DNA from: Nemertoderma westbladi
Taxonomy: Eukaryota; Xenacoelomorpha; Nemertodermatida; Nemertodermatidae
DNA length: 64,000 nt
NCBI GenBank assembly: GCA_032718475.1
Contig: JAUCBJ010004507.1
Coordinates: forward strand, 1 to 64,000
Direction: 5' to 3'
Under the pieces are notes generated by a model that saw only the letters and a program-made list of their open reading frames with translations, was not told the DNA's origin and did not search any database. Each line of letters opens with the position of its first letter. Position 1 is the first letter of the stretch. Positions 19,963 through 33,814 of the stretch are shown one piece after another. The translations under genes and the position numbers were made by a program.

Positions 19963-20034
19963 CATTACCGCGTTATTCGAGTCTGTCCTTTGGATGATTT
20001 GGCAAGGCAGAAGTGCCGAAACGAAAACTACCCT

Positions 20035-20112
20035 GGCCCCCATGCGGGTATCGAACCCACGACCTCCGAGAGATGTGAATTCAATACAACCACTACACCA
20101 AGGTGGGACTTA
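20035..20112 (-). other. tRNA-like relic or tRNA-derived SINE head
   Basis: On the minus strand: box A TGGTGTAGTGG (20100-20090) and a perfect T arm GTGGGTTCGATACCCGC containing box B (20060-20044). The size of about 75 bases fits a tRNA, but the acceptor stem pairs poorly and the anticodon arm (TTGAATTCACATCTCTCGG) does not fold. It is therefore a pseudo-tRNA or SINE head rather than a working tRNA. Confidence 0.6.
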
Positions 20113-20649
20113 AATGTATATAGGATCATCAAAACACTCTAAAGTTATCTGCTGCAGTTATACAAAATTGTAATATTAACGGCATATTGGACCTTCAAAG
20201 TATTCACATCAAAGTAAGTAAAATGTTCGAACGTCATATTTTTCCACGAAATTAGAAGAGCTTCCATATTATGTAAAGTTCTCCATAAAAGGAAATAATG
20301 GCAAAGTGTAAATGATAATTTAAAATTTAAATGAAAAATAATGGCACAGTAAAGTTAAGGTCTAATTGATATTAATTACTTCTATATTGAATGTGCAACA
20401 TATTATATGTTGTCATTTAATTTTATTATGTGGTAAACAACACCCCGGTGTTAATAATTGCGCATTGGTCACATTCAAGGAATAAAATCAATGATAACAT
20501 TACTGTAGTTAACATATTAATATTAATTTTTTATTAAATACCAGGTTACAGATATATGAATATAATTATATTAGCAAAATTAGAGGTAATACTAAAAGCT
20601 ATACCATGCAGATACAACTTAGACCTTATTAGTTTCGCTTGCTTGGTCT

Positions 20650-23600
20650 TTCGCTACCACACCAATCAATATGTACGTGTACAATAGGTGACAGTTCGGG
20701 TTCGCTACCACACCAATCAATATGTACGTGTACAATAGGTAGCAGGGTCGGGTTCGCTACCACACCAATCAATATGTACATGTACAATAGGTGGCAGTTT
20801 GGGTTCGCTACCACACCAATCAATATGTACGTGTACAATAGGTGGCAGTTCGGGTTCGCTACCACACCAATCAATATGTACATGTACAATAGGTGGCAGT
20901 TCGGGTTCGCTACCACACCAATTAATATGTACGTGTACAATAGGTGGCAGTTCGGGTTCGCTACCACACCAATCAATATGTACGTGTACAATAGGTGGCA
21001 GTTTGGGTTCGCTACCACACCAATCAATATGTACGTGTACAATAGGTGGCAGTTCGGGTTCGCTACCACACCAATCAATATGTACGTGTACAATAGGTGG
21101 CAGTTCGGGTTCGCTACCACACCAATCAATCTGTACGTGTACAATAGGTGGCAGTTCGGGTTCGCTACCACACCAATCAATATGTACGTGTACAGTACAA
21201 TAGGTGGCAGTTCGGGTTCGCTACCACACCAATCAATATGTACGTGTACAATAGGTGAGCAGTTCGGGTTCGCTACCACACCAATCAATATGTACGTGTA
21301 CAATAGGTAGCAGGGTGGGTTCGCTACCACACCAATCAATATGTACATGTACAATAGGTGGCAGTTCGGGTTCGCTACCACACCAATCAATATGTACGTG
21401 TACAATAGGTGGCAGTTTGGGTTCGCTACCACACCAATCAATATGTACATGTACAATAGGTGGCAGTTCGGGTTCGCTACCACACCAATCAATATGTACG
21501 TGTACAATAGGTGGCAGTTCGGGTTCGCTACCACACCAATCAATATGTACGTGTACAATAGGTGGCAGTTTGGGTTCGCTACCACACCAATCAATATGTA
21601 CGTGTACAATAGGTGGCAGTTCGGGTTCGCTACCACACCAATCAATATGTACGTGTACAATAGGTGGCAGTTCGGGTTCGCTACCACACCAATCAATCTG
21701 TACGTGTACAATAGGTGGCAGTTCGGGTTCGCTACCACACCAATCAATATGTACGTGTACAGTACAATAGGTAGCAGGTCGGGTTCGCTACCACACCAAT
21801 CAATATGTACGTGTACAATAGGTGGCAGTTCGGGTTCGCTACCACACCAATCAATATGTACGTGTACAATAGGTGGCAGTTCGGGTTCGCTACCACACCA
21901 ATTAATATGTACGTGTACAATAGGTGGCAGTTCGGGTTCGCTACCACACCAATCAATATGTACGTGTACAATAGGTGGCAGTTCGGGTTCGCTACCACAC
22001 CAATCAATATGTACGGTCGTACAATAGGTAGCAGGTCGGGTTCGCTACCACACCAATCAATATGTACGTGTACAATAGGTGGCAGTTCGGGTTCGCTACC
22101 ACACCAATCAATATGTACGTGTACAATAGGTGGCAGTTCGGGTTCGCTACCACACCAATCAATATGTACGTGTACAGTACAATAGGTAGCAGGACGGGTT
22201 CGCTACCACACCAATCAATATGTACGTGTACAGTACAATAGGTAGCAGTTCGGGTTCGCTACCACACCAATCAATATGTACGTGTACAATAGGTGGCAGT
22301 TCGGGTTCGCTACCACACCAATCAATATGTACGTGTACAATAGGTAGCAGGGTGGGTTCGCTACCACACCAATCAATATGTACGTGTACAATAGGTGGCA
22401 GTTCGGGTTCGCTACCACACCAATCAATCTGTACGTGTACAATAGGTGGCAGTTCGGGTTCGCTACCACACCAATCGATATGTACATGTACAATAGGTGG
22501 CAGTTCGGGTTCGCTACCACACCAATCGATATGTACATGTACAATAGGTGGCAGTTCGGGTTCGCTACCACACCAATCAATATGTACATGTACAATAGGT
22601 GGCAGTTCGGGTTCGCTACCACACCAATCGATATGTACATGTACAATAGGTAGCAGTTCGGGGTCGCTACCACACCAATCAATATGTACGTGTACAATAG
22701 GTGGCAGTTCGGGTTCGCTACCACACCAATCAATATGTACGTGTACAATAGGTGGCAGTTCGGGTTCGCTACCACACCAATCGATATGTACATGTACAAT
22801 AGGTGGCAGTTCGGGTTCGCTACCACACCAATCAATATGTACGTGTACAATAGGTGGCAGTTCGGGTTCGCTACCACACCAATCAATATGTATGTGTACA
22901 ATAGGTGGCAGTTCGGGTTCGCTACCACACCAATCAATATGTACGTGTACAATAGGTGGCAGTTCGGGTTCGCTACCACACCAATCGATATGTACATGTA
23001 CAATAGGTGGCAGTTCGGGTTCGCTACCACACCAATTAATATGTACGTGTACAATAGGTGGCAGTTTGGGTTCGCTACCACACCAATCAATATGTACGTG
23101 TACAATAGGTGGCAGTTCGGGTTCGCTACCACACCAATCAATATGTACGTGTACAATAGGTAGCAGGGTGGGTTCGCTACCACACCAATCAATATGTACG
23201 TGTACAATAGGTAGCAGGGTGGGTTCGCTACCACACCAATTAATATGTACGTGTACAATAGGTGGCAGTTCGGGTTCGCTACCACACCAATTAATATGTA
23301 CGTGTACAATAGGTGGCAGTTTGGGTTCGCTACCACACCAATCAATATGTACGTGTACAATAGGTGGCAGTTCGGGTTCGCTACCACACCAATCAATATG
23401 TACGTGTACAATAGGTAGCAGGGTCGGGTTCGCTACCACACCAATCAATATGTACGTGTACAATAGGTAGCAGGGTGGGTTCGCTACCACACCAATCAAT
23501 ATGTACGTGTACAATAGGTGGCAGTTCGGGTTCGCTACCACACCAATCAATATGTACGTGTACAATAGGTAGCAGGGTCGGGTTCGCTACCACACCAATT

Positions 23601-26600
23601 AATATGTACGTGTACAATAGGTGGCAGTTCGGGTTCGCTACCACACCAATCGATATGTACATGTACAATAGGTGGCAGTTCGGGTTCGCTACCACACCAA
23701 TTAATATGTACGTGTACAATAGGTGGCAGTTTGGGTTCGCTACCACACCAATCAATATGTACGTGTACAATAGGTGGCAGTTCGGGTTCGCTACCACACC
23801 AATCAATATGTACGTGTACAATAGGTAGCAAGGTGGGTTCGCTACCACACCAATCAATATGTACGTGTACAATAGGTAGCAGGGTGGGTTCGCTACCACA
23901 CCAATTAATATGTACGTGTACAATAGGTGGCAGTTCGGGTTCGCTACCACACCAATCAATATGTACGTGTACAATAGGTAGCAGGGTGGGTTCGCTACCA
24001 CACCAATTAATATGTACGTTTACAATAGGTGGCAGTTCGGGTTCGCTACCACACCAATTAATATGTACGTGTACAATAGGTGGCAGTTTGGGTTCGCTAC
24101 CACACCAATCAATATGTACGTGTACAATAGGTGGCAGTTCGGGTTCGCTACCACACCAATCAATATGTACGTGTACAATAGGTGGCAGTTCGGGTTCGCT
24201 ACCACACCAATCAATCTGTACGTGTACAATAGGTGGCAGTTCGGGTTCGCTACCACACCAATCAATATGTACGTGTACAGTACAATAGGTAGCAGGACGG
24301 GTTCGCTACCACACCAATCAATCTGTACGTGTACAATAGGTGGCAGTTTGGGTCCGCTACCACACCAATCAATATGTACGTGTACAATAGGTGGCAGTTC
24401 GGGTTCGCTACCACACCAATCAATATGTACATGTACAATAGGTGGCAGTTCGGGTTCGCTACCACACCAATTAATATGTACGTGTACAATAGGTGGCAGT
24501 TCGGGTTCGCTACCACACCAATTAATATGTACGTGTACAATAGGTGGCAGTTTGGGTTCGCTACCACACCAATCAATATGTACGTGTACAATAGGTGGCA
24601 GTTCGGGTTCGCTACCACACCAATCAATATGTACGTGTACAATAGGTGGCAGTTCGGGTTCGCTACCACACCAATCAATCTGTACGTGTACAATAGGTGG
24701 CAGTTCGGGTTCGCTACCACACCAATCAATATGTACGTGTACAGTACAATAGGTAGCAGGACGGGTTCGCTACCACACCAATCAATCTGTACGTGTACAA
24801 TAGGTGGCAGTTTGGGTCCGCTACCACACCAATCAATATGTACGTGTACAATAGGTGGCAGTTCGGGTTCGCTACCACACCAATCAATATGTACGTGTAC
24901 AGTACAATAGGTAGCAGGACGGGTTCGCTACCACACCAATCAATATGTACGTGTACAGTACAATAGGTAGCAGTTCGGGTTCGCTACCACACCAATCAAT
25001 ATGTACGTGTACAATAGGTGGCAGTTCGGGTTCGCTACCACACCAATCAATATGTACGTGTACAATAGGTAGCAGGGTGGGTTCGCTACCACACCAATCA
25101 ATATGTACATGTACAATAGGTGGCAGTTCGGGTTCGCTACCACACCAATCAATCTGTACGTGTACAATAGGTGGCAGTTCGGGTTCGCTACCACACCAAT
25201 CGATATGTACATGTACAATAGGTGGCAGTTCGGGTTCGCTACCACACCAATCGATATGTACATGTACAATAGGTGGCAGTTCGGGTTCGCTACCACACCA
25301 ATCAATATGTACATGTACAATAGGTGGCAGTTCGGGTTCGCTACCACACCAATCGATATGTACATGTACAATAGGTAGCAGTTCGGGGTCGCTACCACAC
25401 CAATCAATATGTACGTGTACAATAGGTGGCAGTTCGGGTTCGCTACCACACCAATCAATATGTACGTGTACAATAGGTGGCAGTTCGGGTTCGCTACCAC
25501 ACCAATCAATATGTACGTGTACAATAGGTGGCAGTTCGGGTTCGCTACCACACCAATCGATATGTACATGTACAATAGGTGGCAGTTCGGGTTCGCTACC
25601 ACACCAATCAATATGTACGTGTACAATAGGTGGCAGTTCGGGTTCGCTACCACACCAATCAATATGTACATGTACAATAGGTAGCAGTTCGGGTTCGCTA
25701 CCACACCAATCAATATGTACGTGTACAATAGGTAGCAGTTCGGGGTCGCTACCACACCAATCAATATGTACGTGTACAATAGGTGGCAGTTCGGGTTCGC
25801 TACCACACCAATCAATATGTACGTGTACAATAGGTGGCAGTTCGGGTTCGCTACCACACCAATCGATATGTACATGTACAATAGGTGGCAGTTCGGGTTC
25901 GCTACCACACCAATCAATATGTACGTGTACAATAGGTAGCAGGGTGGGTTCGCTACCACACCAATCAATATGTACGTGTACAATAGGTAGCAGGGTGGGT
26001 TCGCTACCACACCAATCAATATGTACATGTACAATAGGTAGCAGTTCGGGTTCGCTACCACACCAATCAATATGTACGTGTACAATAGGTAGCAGTTCGG
26101 GGTCGCTACCACACCAATCAATATGTACGTGTACAATAGGTGGCAGTTCGGGTTCGCTACCACACCAATCAATATGTACGTGTACAATAGGTGGCAGTTT
26201 GGGTTCGCTACCACACCAATCAATATGTACGTGTACAATAGGTAGCAGTTCGGGGTCGCTACCACACCAATCAATATGTACGTGTACAATAGGTGGCAGT
26301 TCGGGTTCGCTACCACACCAATCAATATGTACGTGTACAATAGGTGGCAGTTCGGGTTCGCTACCACACCAATCGATATGTACATGTACAATAGGTGGCA
26401 GTTCGGGTTCGCTACCACACCAATCAATATGTACGTGTACAATAGGTAGCAGGGTGGGTTCGCTACCACACCAATCAATATGTACGTGTACAATAGGTAG
26501 CAGGGTGGGTTCGCTACCACACCAATCAATATGTACGTGTACAATAGGTGGCAGTTCGGATTCGCTACCACACCAATCAATATGTACGTGTACAATAGGT

Positions 26601-29600
26601 GGCAGTTCGGGTTCGCTACCACACCAATCAATCTGTACGTGTACAATAGGTGGCAGTTCGGGTTTGCTACCACACCAATCAATATGTACGTGTACAATAG
26701 GTGGCAGTTTGGGTTCGCTACCACACCAATCAATATGTACGTGTACAATAGGTGGCAGTTCGGGTTCGCTACCACACCAATCAATATGTACGTGTACAGT
26801 ACAATAGGTAGCAGGACGGGTTCGCTACCACACCAATCAATATGTATGTGTACAATAGGTGGCAGTTCGGGTTCGCTACCACACCAATCAATATGTACGT
26901 GTACAATAGGTAGCAGGGTGGGTTCGCTACCACACCAATCAATATGTACGTGTACAATAGGTAGCAGGGTGGGTTCGCTACCACACCAATCAATATGTAC
27001 GTGTACAATAGGTGGCAGTTCGGGTTCGCTACCACACCAATCAATCTGTACGTGTACAATAGGTGGCAGTTCGGGTTCGCTACCACACCAATCGATATGT
27101 ACATGTACAATAGGTGGCAGTTCGGGTTCGCTACCACACCAATCGATATGTACATGTACAATAGGTGGCAGTTCGGGTTCGCTACCACACCAATCAATAT
27201 GTACATGTACAATAGGTGGCAGTTCGGGTTCGCTACCACACCAATCGATATGTACATGTACAATAGGTAGCAGTTCGGGGTCGCTACCACACCAATCAAT
27301 ATGTACGTGTACAATAGGTGGCAGTTCGGGTTCGCTACCACACCAATCAATATGTACGTGTACAATAGGTGGCAGTTCGGGTTCGCTACCACACCAATCG
27401 ATATGTACATGTACAATAGGTGGCAGTTCGGGTTCGCTACCACACCAATCAATATGTACGTGTACAATAGGTGGCAGTTCGGGTTCGCTACCACACCAAT
27501 CAATATGTACATGTACAATAGGTAGCAGTTCGGGTTCGCTACCACACCAATCAATATGTACGTGTACAATAGGTAGCAGTTCGGGGTCGCTACCACACCA
27601 ATCAATATGTACGTGTACAATAGGTGGCAGTTCGGGTTCGCTACCACACCAATCAATATGTACGTGTACAATAGGTGGCAGTTCGGGTTCGCTACCACAC
27701 CAATCGATATGTACATGTACAATAGGTGGCAGTTCGGGTTCGCTACCACACCAATCAATATGTACGTGTACAATAGGTGGCAGTTCGGGTTCGCTACCAC
27801 ACCAATCAATATGTACGTGTACAATAGGTGGCAGTTCGGGTTCGCTACCACACCAATCAATATGTACGTGTACAGTACAATAGGTGGCAGTTCGGGTTCG
27901 CTACCACACCAATCGATATGTACATGTACAATAGGTGGCAGTTCGGGTTCGCTACCACACCAATCAATATGTACGTGTACAATAGGTAGCAGTTTGGGTT
28001 CGCTACCACACCAATCAATATGTACGTGTACAATAGGTGGCAGTTCGGGTTCGCTACCACACCAATCAATATGTACGTGTACAATAGGTGGCAGTTCGGG
28101 GTCGCTACCACACCAATCAATATGTACGTGTACAATAGGTGGCAGTTCGGGTTCGCTACCACACCAATCAATATGTACGTGTACAATAGGTGGCAGTTCG
28201 GGGTCGCTACCACACCAATCAATATGTACGTGTACAATAGGTGGCAGTTCGGGTTCGCTACCACATCAATCAATCTGTACGTGTACAATAGGTGGCAGTT
28301 CGGGGTCGCTACCACACCAATCAATATGTACGTGTACAATAGGTGGCAGTTCGGGGTCGCTACCACACCAATCAATATGTACGTGTACAATAGGTGGCAG
28401 TTCGGGTTCGCTACCACACCAATCGATATGTACATGTACAATAGGTAGCAGTTCGGGGTCGCTACCACACCAATCAATATGTACGTGTACAATAGGTGGC
28501 AGTTCGGGTTCGCTACCACATCAATCAATCTGTACGTGTACAATAGGTGGCAGTTCGGGGTCGCTACCACACCAATCAATATGTACGTGTACAATAGGTG
28601 GCAGTTCGGGGTCGCTACCACACCAATCAATATGTACGTGTACAATAGGTGGCAGTTCGGGTTCGCTACCACACCAATCAATATGTACGTGTACAGTACA
28701 ATAGGTAGCAGGGTGGGTTCGCTACCACACCAATCAATATGTACGTGTACAATAGGTGGCAGTTCGGGTTCGCTACCACACCAATCAATATGTACGTGTA
28801 CAATAGGTAGCAGTTCGGGTTCGCTACCACACCAATCAATATGTACGTGTACAATAGGTGGCAGTTTGGGTTCGCTACCACACCAATCAATATGTACGTG
28901 TACAGTACAATAGGTGGCAGTTCGGGTTCGCTACCACACCAATCAATATGTACGTGTACAATAGGTGGCAGGGTGGGTTCGCTACCACACCAATCAATAT
29001 GTACATGTACAATAGGTAGCAGTTCGGGTTCGCTACCACACCAATCAATATGTACGTGTACAATAGGTGGCAGTTTGGGTTCGCTACCACACCAATCAAT
29101 ATGTACGTGTACAGTACAATAGGTGGCAGTTCGGGTTCGCTACCACACCAATCAATATGTACGTGTACAGTACAATAGGTGGCAGTTCGGGTTCACTACC
29201 ACACCAATCAATATGTACGTGTACAATAGGTAGCAGTTTGGGTTCGCTACCACACCAATCAATATGTACGTGTACAGTACAATAGGTAGCAGTTTGGGTT
29301 CACTACCACACCAATCAATATGTACGTGTACAATAGGTAGCAGTTTGGGTTCGCTACCACACCAATCAATATGTACGTGTACAATAGGTGGCAGTTCGGG
29401 TTCGCTACCACACCAATCAATATGTACGTGTACAATAGGTGGCAGTTTGGGTTCGCTACCACACCAATCAATATGTACGTGTACAGTACAATAGGTGGCA
29501 GTTCGGGTTCGCTACCACACCAATCAATATGTACGTGTACAGTACAATAGGTGGCAGTTCGGGTTCGCTACCACACCAATCAATCTGTACGTGTACAATA

Positions 29601-30600
29601 GGTAGCAGTTCGGGGTCGCTACCACACCAATCAATATGTACGTGTACAATAGGTGGCAGTTTGGGTTCGCTACCACACCAATCAATATGTACGTGTACAG
29701 TACAATAGGTGGCAGTTCGGGTTCGCTACCACACCAATCAATATGTACGTGTACAATAGGTGGCAGTTTGGGTTCGCTACCACACCAATCAATATGTACG
29801 TGTACAATAGGTGGCAGTTTGGGTTCGCTACCACACCAATCAATATGTACGTGTACAGTACAATAGGTGGCAGTTCGGGTTCGCTACCACACCAATCAAT
29901 ATGTACGTGTACAGTACAATAGGTGGCAGTTCGGGTTCACTACCACACCAATCAATATGTACGTGTACAATAGGTAGCAGTTTGGGTTCGCTACCACACC
30001 AATTAATATGTACGTTTACAATAGGTAGCAGGGTGGGTTCGCTACCACACCAATCAATATGTACGTGTACAATAGGTAGCAGTTCGGGGTCGCTACCACA
30101 CCAATCAATATGTACGTGTACAATAGGTGGCAGTTCGGGTTCGCTACCACACCAATCAATATGTACGTGTACAATAGGTGGCAGTTCGGGTTCGCTACCA
30201 CACCAATCAATATGTACATGTACAATAGGTGGCAGTTCGGGTTCGCTACCACACCAATCAATATGTACATGTACAATAGGTGGCAGTTCGGGTTCGCTAC
30301 CACACCAATCAATATGTACGTGTACAATAGGTAGCAGTTCGGGGTCGCTACCACACCAATCAATATGTACGTGTACAATAGGTGGCAGTTCGGGTTCGCT
30401 ACCACACCAATCAATATGTACGTGTACAATAGGTGGCAGTTCGGGTTCGCTACCACACCAATCAATATGTACATGTACAATAGGTGGCAGTTCGGGTTCG
30501 CTACCACACCAATCAATATGTACATGTACAATAGGTGGCAGTTCGGGTTCGCTACCACACCAATCGATATGTACATGTACAATACAATAGGTAGCAGGAC
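20650..30600 (+). repeat. 51-bp satellite, about 195 copies
   Basis: A head-to-tail array of a 51-bp unit marked by TTCGCTACCACACCAATCAA, TATGTACGTGTACAATAGGT and GGCAGTTCGGG. Variants include GTACATGTAC, AATTAATATG, AATCGATATG, GGTAGCAGGGTGGG, and a 5-bp insertion (GTGTACAGTACAATAGG). Combinations of variants recur as higher-order blocks; for example, the pattern starting near 22190 reappears near 24915. As 51 is divisible by three, long frames run through on both strands, encoding only repeats (INMYVYNRWQFGFATTP, or HQSICTCTIGGSSGSLP). They have no independent starts or non-repeat domains and are not annotated as genes. No inverted ends are visible. Confidence 0.95.
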
Positions 30601-32011
30601 GGGTTCTGTCATACCTGTAATGGATTTCTCGTGCCTCTGGCACGATAAGCTCCTAAAGCGGCTTTGTATCTCTAAATAATTCGAAAAGTGCTAATGCATT
30701 TTCCTTATTGTTTTGGTTTCTCGTTGACAAGACTGACTTGAAAATAGCTCGCAATAATACACGTTCGTGGGGCCTTCGCGCAGCACGAGAGCCTAAATTA
30801 GAAAGTACATTCTATTAATCTCTATTAGAAATACGAAAACTGTCTTTCCCAAAATATATATGAGTGAAAGCGAGGCTATCAGTTTGTGATAAACTAGTTG
30901 TAAAAATAGAGATCCATTTCAGTTTGCCCTTACAGACTTTAACTGTCATTTGTTAACCTTCTAACTAGAGCTATTTAAGTTAAGTATGACATTTTTAGTT
31001 TTACAATACTCTTCTCCTTCATTAGCCTCGTTGCGCTCGTCCTGTTTTGTCTTAAAATAATTTCCCTAAACGGAGACTAACGACCTTTACAACTGTGCAA
31101 AGTCTCGAAACTGTGAGAATAACTGCTGATTTATGGCAAATGGATAATCGTATCCAATGTAAACTCGTTGCGTTCGTTCGTTTTTGACCAAACTAGAGAT
31201 TATTTCTAAACTTTTGCCGGACTACATACGTACCAAGTTTCGTTTAATTTCATCGAGGAATAACCGAGTTATTAGCGATCAAAAATTTACGGCGACGACG
31301 ACGACAGACAACTCGTTAGTGGTACCCATATGCGAAGGCTTCGCTCACTTCGTGGCTCGCCCCACACGGTCCTTCCATGACTACTTGTTATTTACCGACA
31401 TCCACAACCCTTTCAAGATAATACTAAAACACAGTGATTTCTGTTCTCTCCAGATATTATTGCTTCCTTCTGGTATAACTTTACTTCAAAATAATATATT
31501 TATGAACAATAGACTGATCATATTATATGTTTATAGGTATAGTGTACTCTACGTAACACCATTGAAAAACCTCTGGGAAGAGGGAAAAATAGAAACCGGG
31601 TGAGGGGTGCTTTGGGTCCGTTAGGATCCAAAATATAACCTCGAAAAATAATACAACCCAACAAATTGTAACCGGAAAAAAATTTGCCCTAGTAAGAGGG
31701 TCTATGCAGCTACAGGTGGCACGTCCTTTATGCTGCATGGAGGTGGCAAGTTTTCTTGATCAATGATCTAGAATACCTGACCTGACCTTATCTGACTGAA
31801 TTATACTGAATTAATTAGTAATTAGGATAAGATAATTTAATAAAGAGTTTAAGGAGGCCAACGATCGATTCATTGTAGGGGAAGCTCTCCAGCAGCTTCA
31901 ATAGAATTCAATAGAATAAAAGGAACTAATTTGCAGGTTCAATAAGATTATAAACAATATATTGTTAATTCTATATTATATTTAACTTTATATCATGTAA
32001 TGTTTATATTA
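30600..32011. other. Intergenic region with a dispersed repeat
   Basis: Contains the dispersed repeat copy at 30753-31366. The remaining sequence (31370-32011) is AT-rich without recognisable genes. The 3' untranslated region of GPCR 2 would occupy its right end. Confidence 0.45.
30753..31366 (-). repeat. Dispersed repeat with GTGGGGC termini (copy 1)
   Basis: Reverse-complemented, this segment begins GTGTGGGGCGAGCCACGAAG, continues GGGTACCACTAAC, TAATAACTCGG, AAACTTGGTAC and AAAGTTTAGAA, and ends at GGCCCCACGAACGTG. The same words in the same order occur at 45996-46940. Its two ends are inverted versions of GTGGGGC, suggesting a non-autonomous DNA transposon; no transposase is present. Confidence 0.6.
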
Positions 32012-33679
32012 TTAGTGATAAGTTATAGATACTGTCCTCTTCTTCCCCAATATTCTAGAACTAATATCAGATAAAGTGCTTCGTATCACTTTATTCCTCA
32101 AGGCGTAAAGGATCGGATTGAACGTAGCGTTGGCGTAGACAAACCAGAGCGATATATCGAATCCGACGCATGAGGTAGAGATTCCTTTCCATGTTAGACC
32201 CCACATGATTGTGTATGGAATTTGGCAGATGATGTAAAGAGTAACCAGAATCACTATAGTCTGCGCAACCTTGAAGTCTCTGTAAATTCTTTGCTGCTGT
32301 TTACGTTGTTCTCTGACCACACCCGGCGGTTGTCTGGTAAGTTCTGCTATTTCAAATGTGTCTGATCGATTTCTGTTGCCTTCATCAACCTCTGATAGAC
32401 TCGCTGTTCTGTAATTAGCTGGCTTGCGTTCATTCGATTTCGGCCTTTTACTAACATACCGTTTCCTATCAGACCACCCATAAACCTCTTCCACTTGTTT
32501 GACATGGTCAATATCTACAACACTATCTCTTACGGTCATCCATTCCAATACATCTTCTTTACCAGATGGCAATGCCTGGACTAGAAGAGTAATTTTTAGA
32601 AGCCTAGGGAGACCATTAGTGATATCTTCATTTTCATTTTCATATATCACTCTGTTGGTAAGAAAGTTATACTGACTATCTTGTGTAGCAGGTGGTTCAA
32701 TCTCTCTCCCTTCATATACAGGGTTTATAACACTAAATGCTTCGTTGTTATCAGTGTTATCAACTTCAAGTATGCCCAACATGGAATCGCTGTGGGATCT
32801 ATTTTCACGGTCTATTCCTCTACTTGTTCCACTGATGCCTTTACCCAGCTTTTGCAACCGACTTCTGTATGTAAAGCTACTTAGTTTTTGTTTCCTCTCC
32901 GCTATTGGTCTGCTTGCGGTTGTTTCTGAGGTAGTGATGTTCTGTAGAGGAAAATTGGGCGTTTGTAGTGAATTTCGCGTGAGTTTTAGTGCGTTCTGGT
33001 GTATGGCGTTGTACACACCTTTATTTAAAATTATAAGCACCAATAGTGGGAAGAATGCAAGTGTTAATGTTACCACACCATTAAAAGTTCCATTATCGAT
33101 CCACTTTTCTGGGCACGCAATGTTACCAGAGCGGAATGGTGTAGTGTCTAAAAGTGAAGAGATCTCCTTCCACCATATTATGGTACTCCCAAATGTAACT
33201 AGAGGTATCAACCAACAGACTACCAGTAAAGTGGTTATGACGTAACGATTACGTTTATAGGTATGCAATCTTGTGATACACATGTAGCGGTCTAAGGTAA
33301 TCACGCATATGGTAAGACCGCCAGCGGCGACGCTCGTATAGTCTGCTATATGCCACACGGTACACCATCCTTGATGAGCCGGAAACGTGTCCTCGTGCAA
33401 TATAAGTTTGGATATATAACCGTATGGAGCCACGACAATGGAAATTATGAAATCAGCGCAGGCCAATGATAGTATTGGTAGATTTCCCAAGGTTCGCACT
33501 CGTTTCTCGTAGAAGAAAGCCGCTAATATTGATCCATTTGCGAGGATTGCTGTCACTGTTAGTGGTATAGCTATGATAAGAATAATTACTTTAGCATAAT
33601 CTGGGTAGGGACATTCCCCCTGTATTATTGGCACAGTTTGGTTTGTCTCGTTTTCTTTATTGAATTCAAATATCTCCAT
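32012..33679 (-). CDS. Rhodopsin-family GPCR 2, single exon, long third intracellular loop
   Basis: A 555-residue receptor with N-terminal sequon NQT (13-15), TM1 LANGS (46-50), TM2 LACADF (72-77, with the usual Asp), TM3 end DRYMCITR (130-137), TM4 CWLIP, TM5 FFPLLVLIIL, TM6 IICQIPYTIMW (483-493) and TM7 NPILY (521-525). ICL3 spans roughly 226-468 and carries the shared segment YNFLTNRVIY (337-346) plus LLVQALPSGKEDVLEWM (365-381) and the block RQPPGVVREQRKQ before TM6. It is a close paralogue of GPCR 3 and more distant from GPCR 1. The start is the first Met in frame. A 26-bp satellite begins only about 135 bases upstream, so the promoter is either very short or inside the array. Confidence 0.92.
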   Translation of the reverse strand: MEIFEFNKENETNQTVPIIQGECPYPDYAKVIILIIAIPLTVTAILANGSILAAFFYEKRVRTLGNLPILSLACADFIISIVVAPYGYISKLILHEDTFPAHQGWCTVWHIADYTSVAAGGLTICVITLDRYMCITRLHTYKRNRYVITTLLVVCWLIPLVTFGSTIIWWKEISSLLDTTPFRSGNIACPEKWIDNGTFNGVVTLTLAFFPLLVLIILNKGVYNAIHQNALKLTRNSLQTPNFPLQNITTSETTASRPIAERKQKLSSFTYRSRLQKLGKGISGTSRGIDRENRSHSDSMLGILEVDNTDNNEAFSVINPVYEGREIEPPATQDSQYNFLTNRVIYENENEDITNGLPRLLKITLLVQALPSGKEDVLEWMTVRDSVVDIDHVKQVEEVYGWSDRKRYVSKRPKSNERKPANYRTASLSEVDEGNRNRSDTFEIAELTRQPPGVVREQRKQQQRIYRDFKVAQTIVILVTLYIICQIPYTIMWGLTWKGISTSCVGFDISLWFVYANATFNPILYALRNKVIRSTLSDISSRILGKKRTVSITYH

Positions 33680-33814
33680 CTCAACTCTCGCTTAAACATT
33701 GAAATTGTTCATAACCAATTATTTATTATACAAGTTGTGATTAAAAACAAATATGCTACAAGTAGAGGTTAGTACAAGTACAAGTACAAGTGAGTGTTTG
33801 ATGATAATTTATAA

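Larger units (their letters stand above)
19481..20640. other. Intergenic region 5' of GPCR 1
   Basis: AT-rich, holding a purine-rich G tract (19911-19962), a tRNA-like relic (20035-20112) and otherwise nothing I can assign. The promoter of GPCR 1 should lie just right of 19480; AT-rich runs are present there but no specific element can be named. Confidence 0.5.

Noticed and set aside
20035-20112. A functional tRNA gene
   Set aside because: The T arm and box A are good, but the acceptor and anticodon stems do not pair, so it is called a relic.
20650-30600. Inverted ends around the 51-bp satellite, as in the fold-back elements
   Set aside because: Both boundaries were compared in both orientations by eye; all units are direct and no flanking duplication was found.
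20629-30679. Many long open frames on both strands, up to 620 codons
   Set aside because: All are readings of the 51-bp satellite. They consist only of 17-residue repeats, overlap each other on both strands and lack any non-repeat domain.
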